From JAAYCI01 sp031551695 (GTDB lineage: Bacteria > Bacillota > Clostridia > Oscillospirales > Ruminococcaceae): DNA of 64,000 nucleotides. The notes under the pieces are model-generated. The model saw nothing but the letters and a program-made list of their open reading frames with translations, ran no database searches and was not told where the DNA came from. The DNA lies in NCBI GenBank assembly GCA_031551695.1, contig JAVBNG010000013.1:1-64000 (forward strand). Reading direction: 5' to 3'. A program made the translations under genes and the position numbers. Every line of letters starts with the position of its first letter. Positions within the stretch are counted from its first letter, which is position 1. Positions 8,902-16,616 of the stretch are shown one piece after another.

Positions 8902-9162
8902 TCATTCCTCCAAACTGCTGATGAAGGCAGTGAGCGCTTTGATGGCTGCGTCTTCGTCCGGGCCTTCCGCACGCAGGGTCACTTCGTCGCCCTGCATCAC
9001 GTTGCAGGACAGCACCTTCACAATGCTGCGGCAATTCGCGGTCACACCGCCCTTGATGACCTGTATGGACGACTGGTACTGTTTCGCAAGTTCCACCAGC
9101 TGTGACGCCGGCCGCGCGTGGAGCCCGGTTTTATTCTTTACATGGATCGTTGCTTCTCGCAT
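8902..9162 (-). CDS. ptsH: Phosphocarrier protein HPr
   Basis: An 86-aa HPr. His15 in GLHARPAS is the residue phosphorylated by Enzyme I. Ser46 (in NCRSIVKVLS) is kept, so regulatory phosphorylation by HPr kinase and a role in CcpA-type catabolite control are possible. AGAAAAACC with AGGAGAAA-like purines precedes the ATG. It lies after a 79-base gap carrying a strong hairpin and immediately before ptsI. Its place inside a sugar-specific mannose-family operon raises the question whether this is the cell's general HPr or a dedicated one. Confidence 0.94.
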   Translation of the reverse strand: MREATIHVKNKTGLHARPASQLVELAKQYQSSIQVIKGGVTANCRSIVKVLSCNVMQGDEVTLRAEGPDEDAAIKALTAFISSLEE

Positions 9163-9200
9163 GGTTTTTCTCCATTTTTAAAGGTGTATGCAGGGAAGTG

Positions 9201-9231
9201 GCAAGGGGCCTGCGCCTTGCAGGCCCCTTGC
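9201..9231 (-). other. Strong intercistronic hairpin between the M24 peptidase and ptsH
   Basis: GCAAGGGGCCTGC (9201-9213) and its exact complement (9219-9231) form a 13-bp perfect stem with a 5-base loop between two co-directional genes. ptsH lies upstream in transcript order only if a promoter exists elsewhere; in the operon order the hairpin follows the peptidase gene. There is no T-tract on the minus strand, so it looks like an RNA stability or processing element more than a terminator. Confidence 0.6.
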
Positions 9232-9241
9232 GTATCTGCTT

Positions 9242-10456
9242 TCAGTTGGGAATTTCAATCACGGCCTCGCCCGGGCCGGTAATCCATTCGGCGCCGGTTT
9301 CGGTAACCAGCACTTCGTCCTCCATGCGGAAAGACAGGTAGATGGATTCCACGCCCTTTGTAAGGTCGTAGGGGTACACACCGTTTTCCACGGCGAGCAC
9401 CATGCCCTGCTGCAAAACCTCTGTGGCGTCGTCGCCAATCATTGGGTATTCCACCACATTCAGGCCGATAGAATGGCCGCTGGAGTGCAGCAGATAGTCT
9501 TTGTACGGGGAATTTTGGATAAAATCTTCGCAGATGCGGTTGATTTTAGCCACCGCCACGCCGGGCTTCATGGCCGCGACGGCGGCCTTCACGCAGCCGC
9601 TGGCCACTTCGGCCATAGCCCGCTCCTCCGGCGGCACCACGCCCATGTAAAATATCCTGGTCAAATCCGAGGCGTAGCCGTCCACATGGGAACTGATGTC
9701 CACCAGAACGTATTCCCCCTTTTGGATCACCCGGTCCGTGGCGTAGGTGTTGAAGGTGCAGTACTTGTCGATGCCGCTGGTGACGGTGAGGTAGGAAATT
9801 TTGTCCGCGCCCTTTTCCGCCATGCGCTTCGCAATGCCGCGGGATACGTCCTTTTCGGTGCTTACACCGGCAACGAGGGTTTTGCCGGTTTCGAGGATGG
9901 CCTCTTCCGTAATTTTACACACATAGCGGATTTTTTCGACCTCCCATTCCGTCTTTACCATACGTGCGCGCTGGATGGCCGGCGCGCCGTCCATGAACCG
10001 GATACCCCGCTGGGAATTGATCACGTCGTTCAGCAGGGCAATGGACCAGAAATGCTGCTGGCCGGCGCCCGCCTCAAGGCCGATGGTCTTCGTGTCCGGC
10101 TGGATGTCCCGCAGGATGGCTGCCACCAGTTCAATGGGGTCTTTGCCGTCCAGCTTGCCCAGGTTGCGGCTGGCGGTGCCCCAGCAGTAAATGCGCTGGG
10201 TCCAGCTGGTGTGTTGCACCGTGGTTTTTTCCAAAAGCCGCAGGATGATGGCAGGGTCGCCTTCCCGCGGCACCAGCACATACACGGGCCGGAACAGGCT
10301 GGAGGTGTACCAGGAGCGGTAACCTGTGGAATAGTAGATGTTTTCCGGAGTGGAGAGTAGCAGCATGTCGATGCTTTCTTTTGCCATTTCCCGCTGCAGC
10401 GCCTCGTTGTGCCGCCGGAACTCCTCCAGCGGAAAGGACCGGTATTCGTTAGTCAT
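9242..10456 (-). CDS. M24 family metallopeptidase (Xaa-Pro aminopeptidase/dipeptidase-like)
   Basis: A 404-aa creatinase-fold enzyme that would cleave Xaa-Pro or related bonds using two metal ions. The metal ligands can be seen in order: Asp in VDISSHVDGYASD (two Asp), His in HSSGHSIGL, Glu in AVENGVYPY and Glu in RMEDEVLV. The family EPG motif appears as ENG. The start at 10456 (MTNEYRSF) was chosen because it begins the recognisable N-terminal domain; GGGAAGG lies 12 bases upstream. An upstream ATG at 10477 is possible. It sits between the PTS membrane component and HPr, so the transported substrate might be an amino-acid-linked sugar or peptide-like compound, but this is inference. Confidence 0.85.
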   Translation of the reverse strand: MTNEYRSFPLEEFRRHNEALQREMAKESIDMLLLSTPENIYYSTGYRSWYTSSLFRPVYVLVPREGDPAIILRLLEKTTVQHTSWTQRIYCWGTASRNLGKLDGKDPIELVAAILRDIQPDTKTIGLEAGAGQQHFWSIALLNDVINSQRGIRFMDGAPAIQRARMVKTEWEVEKIRYVCKITEEAILETGKTLVAGVSTEKDVSRGIAKRMAEKGADKISYLTVTSGIDKYCTFNTYATDRVIQKGEYVLVDISSHVDGYASDLTRIFYMGVVPPEERAMAEVASGCVKAAVAAMKPGVAVAKINRICEDFIQNSPYKDYLLHSSGHSIGLNVVEYPMIGDDATEVLQQGMVLAVENGVYPYDLTKGVESIYLSFRMEDEVLVTETGAEWITGPGEAVIEIPN

Positions 10457-10518
10457 GTATTTCGCCAACCTTCCCATATCTTGGTGACCCGCACATGTGC
10501 GCACGGATTACCGGGGTG

Positions 10519-12120
10519 CTACACAAAAATGCCGAGCAATCCGCCCACCAGGCCCACTGCCACAACCACCAGGATGACCTTGACGGAGGACCAGCCTTTT
10601 TTGATTAGGGCGTAGGCGCCCAAAGTGAGCGCCAGCGGCAGCATGCCGGGCAAAATCACGTCGAACAACTGCTGCTGCAGGCTGAACACGGTTTCACCGA
10701 TGGGGATGTCGATGCTCAGGCCCAGGGTGACATAGTTGCCCACGAGGCCGCCCAGCACCAGACACCCCATGATGGACGCGCCCGCAATCAGCTGGTTGAT
10801 GAGCCCGCTCTCCATGATGTTCACGATGGCGTCGCTGCCCTTTTCATAACCGATATGGTAAGAAACCCAGTAGATGGCCCACATGATCAGGGCCTCCACC
10901 ACCATGTAGCCGATGACGCCGAAGATGTTGCCGGTCATGGTGATGCCGATGAACAGCGTGAGCAGCAGTGGCGTGATCACACCGCCGTCAATGGTGTCGC
11001 CAACGCCGGCCAGCGGGCCCATCAGGCCGGATTTCAGCGAAGTGATGGATTCCTCCGTGATTTGTTCCTCGCCCTGGCCGCGTTTTTCCTCCATGGCCAC
11101 GGAAAGGCCGATGATACAGGCGCCCCACTGGGGCTCGGTGTTAAAAAACTGCATGTGGGTGGTCATCAGCTCGCTGCGCTTTTGCGCGTCGTTCGGGTAC
11201 AGCTTTTGGGCCACCGGCACCAGCGCGTGGCAGAAGCCGGTGCCCTGCATGCGTTCGTAGTTGTAGTTTGCCTGGTTGAACATCACCCAGCGCAACCAGC
11301 TTTTGCGCACGGTCTTTTTATCCAGCAACACGTAGGAATTTGGCTTGGCTTTGTCCCGCGCCAGCAGGCTTTTGGCCCCGGCAAAGTTGGTGCCCTTCAC
11401 CCCCATTACGATGAAAGTGATGACGATGGCCAAAATGCCCAGGGAGATCATATCGAGATGGAAATACTGGATAAGCAGGAAACCGAGGAAGAAAAATGCA
11501 ATTGTCTGGCCTTTGAAGATGGACTTCATGGTCAGCGCAATGCCCACTGCGGGCAGCATGCCGCCGATGGTGGTCAACACGCCTACTACGGTGTCCCCCA
11601 GGAACTGGATGGCCGAGGCCACATATTCCGTGCCAAAGTAAACCATCAGGAAGCAGGGGATGAAGGACATGAAGAATAACAGCAGTTGCGGCAGTGCCAC
11701 GTTTGGTATCCAGAAGTGCTTCGTGTCCCCCTTGGTGGCCATTTTTTCGCAGATGCGCACGAACACGGTGTTCAGCGACAGTTTCACCACCCAGATGATT
11801 GTGCCGAGCAGGCCCACCGGCACGGCAAGGGCCATAGCGGTTTCAACCGGCAGGTTGCCTGTGATGGCGATGGCTGTGCCCACCACGCCGGCCAGGCAAA
11901 TGTCACCCGGCAGTGCGCCGCCGGCACCGATGAAGCCAAGGTACAAAATGTTGATCTGCGCGCCCACCATGGCGCCGGTCACCGGGTCTCCCAGGATGAC
12001 GCCGGCAAAAAAGCCGGACACCAGCGGGCGCATTAGTGTCCACCAGTTTACACCCAGGATGAAGGTGCTGTTGCCCAGATAATATAAAAGCGACAGCAGC
12101 ACGGCCTGTAGAATTGTCAT
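10519..12120 (-). CDS. Mannose-family PTS membrane component, IIC-IID fusion
   Basis: The 533-aa protein joins the two membrane subunits of a mannose-class PTS, which are normally separate. Residues about 1-255 are IIC-like (polytopic, with GDPVTGAMVGAQINILYLG), and about 265-533 are IID-like, starting at RKSWLRWVMFNQANYNYERMQG and including MGPLAGVGDTIDGG and a C-terminal hydrophobic end. It translocates the sugar while IIB phosphorylates it. No stop or frameshift is seen at the junction. Upstream is IIB (32-base gap with AAGGGAAGGAG); downstream is the M24 peptidase. Substrate unknown. Confidence 0.88.
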   Translation of the reverse strand: MTILQAVLLSLLYYLGNSTFILGVNWWTLMRPLVSGFFAGVILGDPVTGAMVGAQINILYLGFIGAGGALPGDICLAGVVGTAIAITGNLPVETAMALAVPVGLLGTIIWVVKLSLNTVFVRICEKMATKGDTKHFWIPNVALPQLLLFFMSFIPCFLMVYFGTEYVASAIQFLGDTVVGVLTTIGGMLPAVGIALTMKSIFKGQTIAFFFLGFLLIQYFHLDMISLGILAIVITFIVMGVKGTNFAGAKSLLARDKAKPNSYVLLDKKTVRKSWLRWVMFNQANYNYERMQGTGFCHALVPVAQKLYPNDAQKRSELMTTHMQFFNTEPQWGACIIGLSVAMEEKRGQGEEQITEESITSLKSGLMGPLAGVGDTIDGGVITPLLLTLFIGITMTGNIFGVIGYMVVEALIMWAIYWVSYHIGYEKGSDAIVNIMESGLINQLIAGASIMGCLVLGGLVGNYVTLGLSIDIPIGETVFSLQQQLFDVILPGMLPLALTLGAYALIKKGWSSVKVILVVVAVGLVGGLLGIFV

Positions 12121-12151
12121 AGGTTCAACTCCTTCCCTCCGTTTCGGTTAC

Positions 12152-12634
12152 TCATTTGCTCAAAATGCTCTTGATGTTGACGGCCTTGTCATTCGGTACC
12201 AGCTGGTAGAAAATTTCAGTGCCGCCGCTGATGATACGGCGGAAGCTTTCCACTTCATCCTCTGTTGCCGAAACGTTGCGGTTGAAGGTTTTGCGCCCCT
12301 GCTTTGCCCCCATGCCGCCAAGGATCACCTTGTCGATTTGTATGCCGCTGCCAATCAGAGACTCGATGATCCACGGCACCTTTACCAGCAGCAGGAAGTT
12401 TTCCCCTTGCTCCGGTTCGCCGTGCAAATAGGCGATGGCGTCCTGCATGGATTTGATCTGGATGCCTATGCCGATGGGGGCGGCCGCAGTGTAAATTCGT
12501 TCCATCAGGCGGTTTGTGGAGAGTTCATCGTCGATGATCAAAATTTGGGTGACAGGGTACTGCTTGATCCACGCCGTGACGACCTGGCCGTGGATCAGCC
12601 GGTCGTCGATGCGGGTCAATACAATGTTTTTCAT
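12152..12634 (-). CDS. Mannose-family PTS component IIB
   Basis: A 160-aa IIB protein. The phosphorylated histidine is His15 in IDDRLIHGQVV, the family hallmark. It receives phosphate from IIA and gives it to the incoming sugar. AAAGGAGGAAACACGG precedes the ATG. It lies between IIA and the IIC-IID fusion in the same orientation. Related domains handle mannose, fructose, sorbose, N-acetylgalactosamine or glucoselysine; I cannot choose among them from IIB alone. Confidence 0.92.
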   Translation of the reverse strand: MKNIVLTRIDDRLIHGQVVTAWIKQYPVTQILIIDDELSTNRLMERIYTAAAPIGIGIQIKSMQDAIAYLHGEPEQGENFLLLVKVPWIIESLIGSGIQIDKVILGGMGAKQGRKTFNRNVSATEDEVESFRRIISGGTEIFYQLVPNDKAVNIKSILSK

Positions 12635-12663
12635 CCGTGTTTCCTCCTTTCCATTTGATTTTG

Positions 12664-13074
12664 CTACGCTTTGGCCCGGCGGATCAGTTCGTCCGCATCC
12701 ATAATGCCCTCCCGGCCTGTGCTGCAGAGCTCGGCCATCACCTCCTTAAGGCTATGGTCGTCCCGCAGGTTGACCGCCTCGGTGAGTATGGCAAGGTTTG
12801 TGCCGGTGATATGGCGGAAATCGGCCTGTCCCTCCAGGGCCAGCATCGTGTTGAAGGGGGTGCCGTACATCAGGTCTGTCAGCACCAGGGCCGGCCGGCC
12901 GGCGTCATTCGCCAGGCGGATGCTGCCAAGCAGAGTCTCTTTCAATTCGTCCAAATCACAGCCGGGCACCAGTGCGTGGGATTCAAGGTCCTCCCGTTCC
13001 CCCATAATCAGCCGCGAGGTGGCAATCAATTCTTCGCCCAGCCGACCATGGGTGAATACAATGATCTTGTACAT
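12664..13074 (-). CDS. Mannose-family PTS component IIA
   Basis: A 136-aa cytosolic IIA. The likely phospho-acceptor is His9 in IIVFTHGRLG. The motif LVLTDLMYGTPFN near residue 70 is typical of the fold. The start ATG at 13074 has AAGGAG at a good distance, and that site lies in the last codons of the upstream regulator, so the two genes are coupled. The longer open frame to 13212 overlaps the regulator and has no support. It passes phosphate from HPr to IIB. Confidence 0.9.
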   Translation of the reverse strand: MYKIIVFTHGRLGEELIATSRLIMGEREDLESHALVPGCDLDELKETLLGSIRLANDAGRPALVLTDLMYGTPFNTMLALEGQADFRHITGTNLAILTEAVNLRDDHSLKEVMAELCSTGREGIMDADELIRRAKA

Positions 13075-13076
13075 GT

Positions 13077-14954
13077 TCACATCTCCTTCATAAGAAAGTT
13101 TACGAATTCCTCCACTACGTGGTCGGGGTAATTGTCCAACTGGTACACCAGTTTCGAGGTGAACAACATGAAATCCCACTCGCACATGCTGATGACAACT
13201 TTTTTGATGCACCCGGCCTGCCTGTTGATAACGAAATCGCAGCTGTTCTGCCCGGGCGCGCCGCGGCTGTAGATAAACAGGATATCCTTGTGTCCGGTGA
13301 TGGTCAGCGCATCCGCACCCGGAATCAGCTCCATGTCTTCCGTGACCACGCCCACCCGGCAGCCGATGTCGCTGATGTCGTGGGCAGTGCGAATCAGCTC
13401 CAGCAAAAAATTGGAGGTGTCCTGGCGGGCGGCGGTGAGGATATGCTCCAGGTTTCCGAAATCAGCGGCATTCAGGGCGGGGGAGACGAAGGCATGGGGG
13501 AGAGACGAGCCCGCCGGCTCCATCACCACAGTGGACACCACCAGGTCATATCCGGATTTGTTGCAGCTGAGGTAGCCCGCGTAATCGCAGATGGTGATTC
13601 TCCATTGCGGGTGGCGGCTCAGCAGTTTCTGCTTTACCAGGTTTGTTACGCTTTTCGGGGTGTTGGACACCAGCAGTATGTGGCGCTTTTCCTCGTTGGC
13701 GATGATCTCCCCCTGGATGTACAGCACAAGGTAGCAAATTTCGTCTATGCAGATGGCGGGCAGATCGAACTTTTGGGCCAGTATCCAGCAGATAATGCGG
13801 CACGCGTTCGCAAGGTCCTTGTAGTCCTGATATAGCGTATCTACAATGGGATTGTGGGCGGGCATGTTCAGCCGGGCACGGTGCAGCATCTGGGTGATGT
13901 GGGCCACCACGATGGAATAAAGAGAGGGGCTTGCCCGCAGGTTGATACCGGTGACTACAGAAAAGGCGTCCCAAAAATCCTCGCTGAAGGCGAGGGCAAC
14001 CGCCGCATCTGTCCCTTCAGCCCATTGGCCTTCCGGGTGCCGCATGGCAAGGTTGGTGGTGGAGAAGGCGTTATACAAATAGGCCGTCTCCGCCGGGGGG
14101 AATTTTGTGCCGCAGTAGGCCTCGGCATTGCGGGTAATGCCGGCGGCGAAATTCTGAAGGAGAGGATTATCTGCGTCGCACCGGTAACCATCCTGCAGGG
14201 AAAAGCCCGCCCTTGTACGGCAAACCGCCACAAGCAGCCGCATGCAAATGGCGATAAATTCCCGGTCGTCGAACAGGTACCCGGCGCGGCCGGATACATC
14301 GTTCAACTGGGCTTCCGCAAAGCGGAGATCGTCTTCTGTGAACACACTCAGAAGTGTGAGCAGGGTGTTGTCCGGTGACCGGCCCATGCTGCGCAGCTCG
14401 GCCTTGCCCAGGGTGTCGATATGATTGTCGGACAGGTAAACCAGCAAGTCCACCAGTGCCTCGCGGATATCGCTCTCGTCGCCTGCGATGCCCGTGCCCT
14501 TCTGTGAGCGCTGTGGGCGAAGGCGGTGCTTTTCGAAGAAACTTTCCAGCGTCTTGAAATCGCCGTGGATGCTGCTTTTCCCGGTGTAGTATTTGTAGGC
14601 GAGGGAAGACAGGGAGCTGGTTTCGTCGGAATACATCAGCAGGTTCAGGGCAAGGTCGATGCGGCGCGCACGTTTCATCCACACCACGTAGGGGTAACTT
14701 GCGCTTGCGTATCCGGCCATGGCAACGGTGTTAAGCAGGCGCTCCCGGTCGGCCGGGGCAAGGCGCAGCCGGATGCCCGCACCCGGCTTTTTCTCAATGT
14801 CTGCACCAAAGGCGGCCAACTCTTGCTGCAGCTGGGGCAAATCCCGGCGCACAGTTTTGGATGAAATCCCAAGGCTGTCCGCATAGGCCTCAAGCGGCAT
14901 GAAACCCTCGTGTTCCAGCAGTAGCCGTACGAGTGAAATCTGTCTGCCGTTCAT
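13077..14954 (-). CDS. PTS-regulated transcriptional regulator with PRD domains (BglG/MtlR type)
   Basis: A 625-aa regulator at the head of the PTS operon. Residues 1-65 form a DeoR/Mga-like helix-turn-helix (LEAYADSLGISSKTVRRDL). Two PRD-like regions follow (about 170-290 and 300-400), then an EIIB-GAT-like segment (HILLVSNTPKSVTNLVKQKL, about residue 415) and a C-terminal EIIA-like region. Such proteins are switched by phosphorylation of PRD and EII histidines by HPr and the cognate EII. No sigma-54 AAA domain is present, so it is not LevR-like. It probably controls its own operon; it could be an activator, and an antiterminator role is less likely given the DNA-binding N-terminus. Confidence 0.82.
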   Translation of the reverse strand: MNGRQISLVRLLLEHEGFMPLEAYADSLGISSKTVRRDLPQLQQELAAFGADIEKKPGAGIRLRLAPADRERLLNTVAMAGYASASYPYVVWMKRARRIDLALNLLMYSDETSSLSSLAYKYYTGKSSIHGDFKTLESFFEKHRLRPQRSQKGTGIAGDESDIREALVDLLVYLSDNHIDTLGKAELRSMGRSPDNTLLTLLSVFTEDDLRFAEAQLNDVSGRAGYLFDDREFIAICMRLLVAVCRTRAGFSLQDGYRCDADNPLLQNFAAGITRNAEAYCGTKFPPAETAYLYNAFSTTNLAMRHPEGQWAEGTDAAVALAFSEDFWDAFSVVTGINLRASPSLYSIVVAHITQMLHRARLNMPAHNPIVDTLYQDYKDLANACRIICWILAQKFDLPAICIDEICYLVLYIQGEIIANEEKRHILLVSNTPKSVTNLVKQKLLSRHPQWRITICDYAGYLSCNKSGYDLVVSTVVMEPAGSSLPHAFVSPALNAADFGNLEHILTAARQDTSNFLLELIRTAHDISDIGCRVGVVTEDMELIPGADALTITGHKDILFIYSRGAPGQNSCDFVINRQAGCIKKVVISMCEWDFMLFTSKLVYQLDNYPDHVVEEFVNFLMKEM

Positions 14955-15116
14955 AGGTCTCCTTCCGCAATATGCGTGCTCCGTTTGTTCCGCCGTGCCG
15001 AACGCGGTGGATTGTGGGGCGCATGATACGGCGCAGCGGGGGCGACGGATTACATGAATGTCGCTTTATTGATTTGTTTTGCGTGATTTTGATACAACTT
15101 GGCTCTTTTTGGTGGG

Positions 15117-15146
15117 AATATACGGTTTTTTTTCAATTTCTGTCAA
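15117..15146 (-). promoter_or_regulatory. Predicted sigma-A promoter of the PTS operon
   Basis: On the minus strand a perfect TTGACA (15146-15141) is followed after 18 bases by TATATT (15122-15117). Transcription would start near 15110, leaving a leader of about 155 bases before the regulator gene, in which I see no clear terminator. The rest of the 14955-15365 gap holds a hairpin (separate entry) and no convincing gene. Confidence 0.65.
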
Positions 15147-15209
15147 CTCTATAGTCAATATTGTAACAAAAAATCCTTAAAAAGTAAGGGGACGGGTTTT
15201 CCGGAATGT

Positions 15210-15233
15210 GTCCACATCACTGTGGACTTTTTT
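15210..15233 (+). terminator. Terminator-like hairpin upstream of the EFR1 gene
   Basis: GTCCACA (15210-15216), loop TCAC, TGTGGAC (15221-15227) and six Ts form a small intrinsic terminator on the plus strand. No plus-strand gene ends here, so it may stop antisense or divergent transcription from the PTS promoter region, or act as an attenuator if a promoter lies upstream of it. A TATAAT at 15307-15312, without a good -35 box, is the nearest -10 candidate for the following gene. Confidence 0.5.
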
Positions 15234-15365
15234 GCCTGCGGGCCGGCCGGGCATCACGTGGGCTTGCCGTGCTGCTGCACAGGATGGATTTGTAGTGGTG
15301 GAAACTGTATAATTATGGCAACGTGTCAGTAAACAATCCAAACCGCGGGGAGAGGGGACACCAAT

Positions 15366-16127
15366 ATGGTCATGTTCTACTTTTCGGGAACAGGCAACTC
15401 GAAATATCTCGCCGAACTGTTTTCCTCTAAAATAGGCGCCGGCTGTCATTCCATTGAAGAGGAAACAGACTTTGGGCGGCTGATAGAGTATGAAGAAACC
15501 ATTGGGTTTTGCTACCCGGTGTATGGTTCACGGGTGCCGCGCATCATGCGGGAGTTTGCCATAAAGTTCAGGGATGCCCTGAAAGACAAGAACGTCATCA
15601 TCTTTTGCACGCAGATGACGTTTTCGGGCGATGGCGCCAGAGCTTTCACCGACCTGTTCTCGAAGAACTTTTTCAATGTCATCTATGCGGAGCATTTCTT
15701 CATGCCGAACAATATTTGGAATTTCTTTTTGCTGCCGCAGCCGAGTGAAAAGAAAATCAAAGACATGGCGGAAAACGCCGACACAAAAATGGAAGCCGTG
15801 TGCAAGAACATCTCTGCCGGCGTCATAAAAAAACGTGGGTTCAATGCGTTTTCCCGCTTGCTTGGTCTGACACAGGGCGCAGCCTGGCCCGGCATTGAAG
15901 ACCGGGCAATGCGCTCGGTGAAAATTGACAGCGATTGCACAAAATGCCGCCTGTGCATCACCATTTGCCCCATGCATAACCTCGAACTTGAAAACAGCGA
16001 AATTGTGGGGCATAACAATTGCACGGTTTGCTATCGCTGTGTCAACCAGTGCCCGCAACAGGCCATCACCGTCATGGTCCACAAAAAGGTGAAGCGGCAA
16101 TACATGGGAATCAAGACGCTAAAGTGA
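15366..16127 (+). CDS. EFR1-family flavodoxin/ferredoxin fusion protein
   Basis: A 253-aa redox protein. The N-terminus has a flavodoxin phosphate-binding loop (FYFSGTGNSKYLAE). The C-terminus carries two 4Fe-4S motifs, CxxCxxCxxxCP at Cys191/194/197/201 and at Cys219/222/225/229. This order is typical of EFR1 proteins of anaerobic Firmicutes, electron carriers of unknown partners. A GGGGAGAGGGG ribosome site precedes the ATG. It stands alone, convergent with a tRNA-Asn gene. Confidence 0.88.
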   Translation: MVMFYFSGTGNSKYLAELFSSKIGAGCHSIEEETDFGRLIEYEETIGFCYPVYGSRVPRIMREFAIKFRDALKDKNVIIFCTQMTFSGDGARAFTDLFSKNFFNVIYAEHFFMPNNIWNFFLLPQPSEKKIKDMAENADTKMEAVCKNISAGVIKKRGFNAFSRLLGLTQGAAWPGIEDRAMRSVKIDSDCTKCRLCITICPMHNLELENSEIVGHNNCTVCYRCVNQCPQQAITVMVHKKVKRQYMGIKTLK

Positions 16128-16233
16128 GCCTGTGGTTTAATTCTAGATAATAATTTGATTCGCAAATTTCCGGTATCAGATTCATTTGGTAGCACAGCGG
16201 GTCTTGCACTTGTTCGGGGGAGGGTGGCATAGA

Positions 16234-16269
16234 AAAATCCCGTTAAATCCTGAGATTTAACGGGATTTT
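16234..16269. terminator. Bidirectional terminator between EFR1 and tRNA-Asn copy 1
   Basis: A 16-bp perfect inverted repeat (AAAATCCCGTTAAATC, loop CTGA) gives T-rich 3' ends on both strands. It can end the tRNA-Asn transcript on the minus strand and the EFR1 transcript on the plus strand. Confidence 0.85.
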
Positions 16270-16271
16270 AT

Positions 16272-16348
16272 TGGCTCCCCAAGTTGGGCTCGAACCAACG
16301 ACCCTGCGGTTAACAGCCGCATGCTACTACCAACTGAGCTGCTGAGGA
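16272..16348 (-). tRNA. tRNA-Asn (GTT), copy 1, with an irregular D-arm
   Basis: The anticodon loop CTGTTAA gives GTT, and the T-arm (GGTTCGAGCC) and encoded CCA are present. Compared with the intact copy at 43515-43590, the D-arm has one extra base (GGTAGTAGC instead of GGTAGAGC), so the D-stem loses a pair and the gene is 77 bases instead of 76. The acceptor stem changes TCCTCAA to TCCTCAG, which leaves a G-T pair. It may be functional but weakened, or a decaying duplicate. Bases 16349-16616 show no further feature. Confidence 0.75.
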
Positions 16349-16616
16349 ATATATACGTACTCACGAAATATAAAATTGTATGAGCACGATTTGTTTGCTT
16401 TAGCTCAGGTGTAAATCAAGGTTTTTGCTTAAAACGTCCTGTGACAAAATGGACACTTGGTCTACAAGAGTAAGCTGCTTAACGGATACAGCAAAATCAC
16501 ACGATAGACAACAATCAAGCCAAAATCACAATTGAGTTTGGCAATGCACAATGCTCCTTGTGAACGGCGTGCACATGGCCCTTCAGAGAGAAATTGGCTG
16601 TCCAATGTTTCGCTCT

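Larger units (their letters stand above)
16167..16348 (-). repeat. tRNA-Asn cassette repeat, copy 1
   Basis: First of three copies of a roughly 180-bp unit found also at 23230-23390 and 43413-43590. Read on the minus strand it contains tRNA-Asn, a perfect terminator hairpin (stem 16234-16249 with 16254-16269, four-base loop) and a conserved tail whose plus-strand sequence starts TTTCCGGTATCA and includes TTGCACTTGTTCGG. The conserved tail beyond the terminator shows that the units were duplicated as blocks and not merely as tRNA genes. Confidence 0.8.

Noticed and set aside
14972..15154. 60-codon frame upstream of the PTS regulator
   Set aside because: Overlaps the predicted PTS promoter, and has no ribosome site or family resemblance.
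16404..16425. tRNA-like TTTAGCTCAGGTG sequence upstream of tRNA-Asn copy 1
   Set aside because: Only a D-arm-like stretch; no anticodon or T-arm in register, so probably chance.
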